A DNA stretch of 13,866 nucleotides from an uncultured Lachnospiraceae bacterium (GTDB lineage Bacteria > Bacillota > Clostridia > Lachnospirales > Lachnospiraceae): the NCBI GenBank assembly GCA_910577445.1, contig CAJTMZ010000001.1, forward strand, positions 1 through 13,866, in the 5' to 3' direction. Every line of letters begins with the position of its first letter. Positions within the stretch are counted from its first letter, which is position 1. A model generated the notes under the pieces. That model did not search any database. It was not told the DNA's origin and saw only the letters and a program-made list of their open reading frames with translations. Positions 12,658-13,866 of this stretch are shown piece after piece. Position numbers and translations under genes: made by a program.

Positions 12658-13866
12658 CTAAAATCTGAAATAAATAAACGGGCTGTAAGAGTTATTTACC
12701 ATTGTCAGAAAGCAGACTATCAGCAATACCACGCTGAATCCCTTTACACAGGCTTCTCTGACCGCACTGCCCTGTCGCAGTTTTTCTATTTGTCCTTTCA
12801 CCGGCAGCAAAGACAGTATCACGGCAACAATTAATATAAATAAAGTTTTATTGTCCAGATAATACCTCCAGGTAAAGGGCGAAAATTCCATTCTTCCAAT
12901 CCCCGCCATTCTCTTTATGTAGCCGACAGCCTCCAAAAAAGAATCCGCCCGAAACAGCACCCATCCTGCAATTACCACAGACATGGTATAGAACCATCGA
13001 AACGGCAGCGGAATCCTAATTCCGGCAAGCCTGCTGTTTTTTAGCAAGCGCTCCATTACAATAAAAAGTCCATACCATATCCCCCACAGGAAAAAGGTCC
13101 ATTCCGCACCATGCCAGATTCCTGTAAGTAAAAAAACAATAAAAAGGTTAATGTATACATTACCGCTTTTGTTTCCCCCCAGCGGAATATACACATAATC
13201 CCGAAACCAGGAGGACAGCGATATATGCCATCTCCTCCAAAATTCCGTTATTGATTTTGATATATACGGATAATTAAAATTTTCCAGAAAATCAAATCCA
13301 AACACTTCCGCCAGCCCAATCGCCATATCAGAATAACCGGAAAAATCAAAATATATCTGTAATGTATAGCAGACTGCCCCAATCCAGGCGATTCCGGTTG
13401 TCATATTAACCGCTTCAAGAGCAAAGATTTTATCGGCTGCACTCCCCATGGTATCGGCCACAATTACCTTTCGGGCAAGCCCATAAATAAATCTTTCCAA
13501 CCCTCTGGAGCATTTTTCTACTGAATGAACCCTTATTTTAATCTGATTGCTGACATCCCTGTAACGGACAATAGGACCGGCAATCAGTTGTGGAAACAAA
13601 GATATGTACAACAACAGATTGAAAGGATTCTTCTGTACCTGACAACCGTTTAAAGATTCATTTCCAAAATATTTTCTTTCGGTATATCTATATACATCTA
13701 TCAGATAGGATAAACTTTGAAAGGTATAAAAGGAAATTCCTATGGGCAGTATAATTTCCCCCGCTTCTATACTGCTTCCCAATAAGCCGTTTATATTTAC
13801 AACAATGAAATTCATATATTTATAATAGCCTAATATAAAAATACTGAATAATACCCCCACCGCCAG
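12658..13866 (-). CDS. MBOAT membrane O-acyltransferase (AlgI/DltB-like), N-terminus beyond window
   Basis: 402 residues are visible and the frame stays open to the window edge (CTG GCG GTG...), so the GTG at 13860 is not the start; AlgI/DltB proteins usually run about 470-520 residues, leaving roughly 70-100 missing. Multiple membrane segments are evident. Signatures in order (numbered from 13860): LPIGISFYTFQSLSYLIDVY (38-57), FPQLIAGPIVRY (89-100), DFSGYSDMAIGLA (172-184), EFWRRWHISLSSWFRDYVY (206-224), PLGGN (226-230) and TGIWHGAEWTFFLWG (246-260) with the MBOAT histidine H250. It moves an acetyl group from acetyl-CoA across the membrane to the AlgJ-like partner 8 bases downstream. First gene of the visible operon. 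Confidence 0.92.
   Translation of the reverse strand: MAVGVLFSIFILGYYKYMNFIVVNINGLLGSSIEAGEIILPIGISFYTFQSLSYLIDVYRYTERKYFGNESLNGCQVQKNPFNLLLYISLFPQLIAGPIVRYRDVSNQIKIRVHSVEKCSRGLERFIYGLARKVIVADTMGSAADKIFALEAVNMTTGIAWIGAVCYTLQIYFDFSGYSDMAIGLAEVFGFDFLENFNYPYISKSITEFWRRWHISLSSWFRDYVYIPLGGNKSGNVYINLFIVFLLTGIWHGAEWTFFLWGIWYGLFIVMERLLKNSRLAGIRIPLPFRWFYTMSVVIAGWVLFRADSFLEAVGYIKRMAGIGRMEFSPFTWRYYLDNKTLFILIVAVILSLLPVKGQIEKLRQGSAVREACVKGFSVVLLIVCFLTMVNNSYSPFIYFRF

Noticed and set aside
11516..13866. dlt operon (D-alanylation of teichoic acid)
   Set aside because: No DltA ligase or DltC carrier lies beside the MBOAT gene in view, and the partner carries AlgJ/AlgX-type motifs rather than DltD ones; the gene upstream of 13866 is unseen, so this is not absolute.
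1..13866. Mobile elements, CRISPR arrays, tRNA genes, riboswitches
   Set aside because: No transposase or integrase reading frame, direct-repeat array, tRNA-like cloverleaf or long structured leader was seen; gaps are at most 88 bases.

Overview
The window looks like part of a cell-surface polysaccharide (capsule or exopolysaccharide) gene cluster from a low-GC Gram-positive bacterium, most likely a Clostridia/Lachnospiraceae-type organism. This rests on strong GGAGG-type ribosome binding sites, moderate-to-low GC, and the mix of DltB/AlgI-type, GT61-like and HYRGTD-type enzymes. The taxonomic guess is inference; no rRNA or housekeeping gene is present. All 14 real genes lie on the minus strand, so transcription runs from high to low coordinates. 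Gaps are short (4-base overlaps up to 88 bases) and no stretch over 300 bases lacks a gene. Both ends are cut: the first gene lacks its N-terminus beyond 13866, and the last lacks its C-terminus below 1. No factor-independent terminator was seen.

In transcription order: an AlgI/DltB-like MBOAT membrane acyltransferase (12658-13866, partial) and an AlgJ/AlgX-like partner (11516-12649) form an O-acetylation pair. A plausible sigma-A promoter (11496-11524) overlaps the end of the second gene. Next come a GT4-type glycosyltransferase (10348-11457) and three genes joined by 4-base overlaps (7521-10314): a WbpE-like sugar aminotransferase, a SAM methyltransferase and a FemAB/GNAT-like acyltransferase. 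These could make and decorate an amino sugar.

The most interesting part is 3253-7496: a GT-B-type surface-carbohydrate transferase, a NeuA/KdsB-type CMP-sugar cytidylyltransferase, a two-domain protein (HMG-CoA lyase/4-hydroxy-2-oxovalerate aldolase-like barrel plus a C-terminal domain resembling GT42 sialyltransferases or DUF115), and a KdsC-type phosphatase. Together they look like a route to a CMP-activated 2-keto-3-deoxy (ulosonic) sugar in which a pyruvate-aldolase-type enzyme replaces the usual PEP-dependent NeuB/KdsA synthase, with the transferase that would use it next door.

The cluster continues with a fucosyltransferase-superfamily protein (2178-3239), a CgeB-like GT-B protein (1168-2160), a left-handed beta-helix O-acetyltransferase (405-1079) and a partial GT61-like protein (1-388). 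No flippase, polymerase, ABC exporter, chain-length regulator or priming transferase is present, so those presumably lie in the flanks. The product is probably a heavily acylated, possibly methylated polymer containing an acidic keto sugar and an amino sugar. That assembly is inference from gene content.
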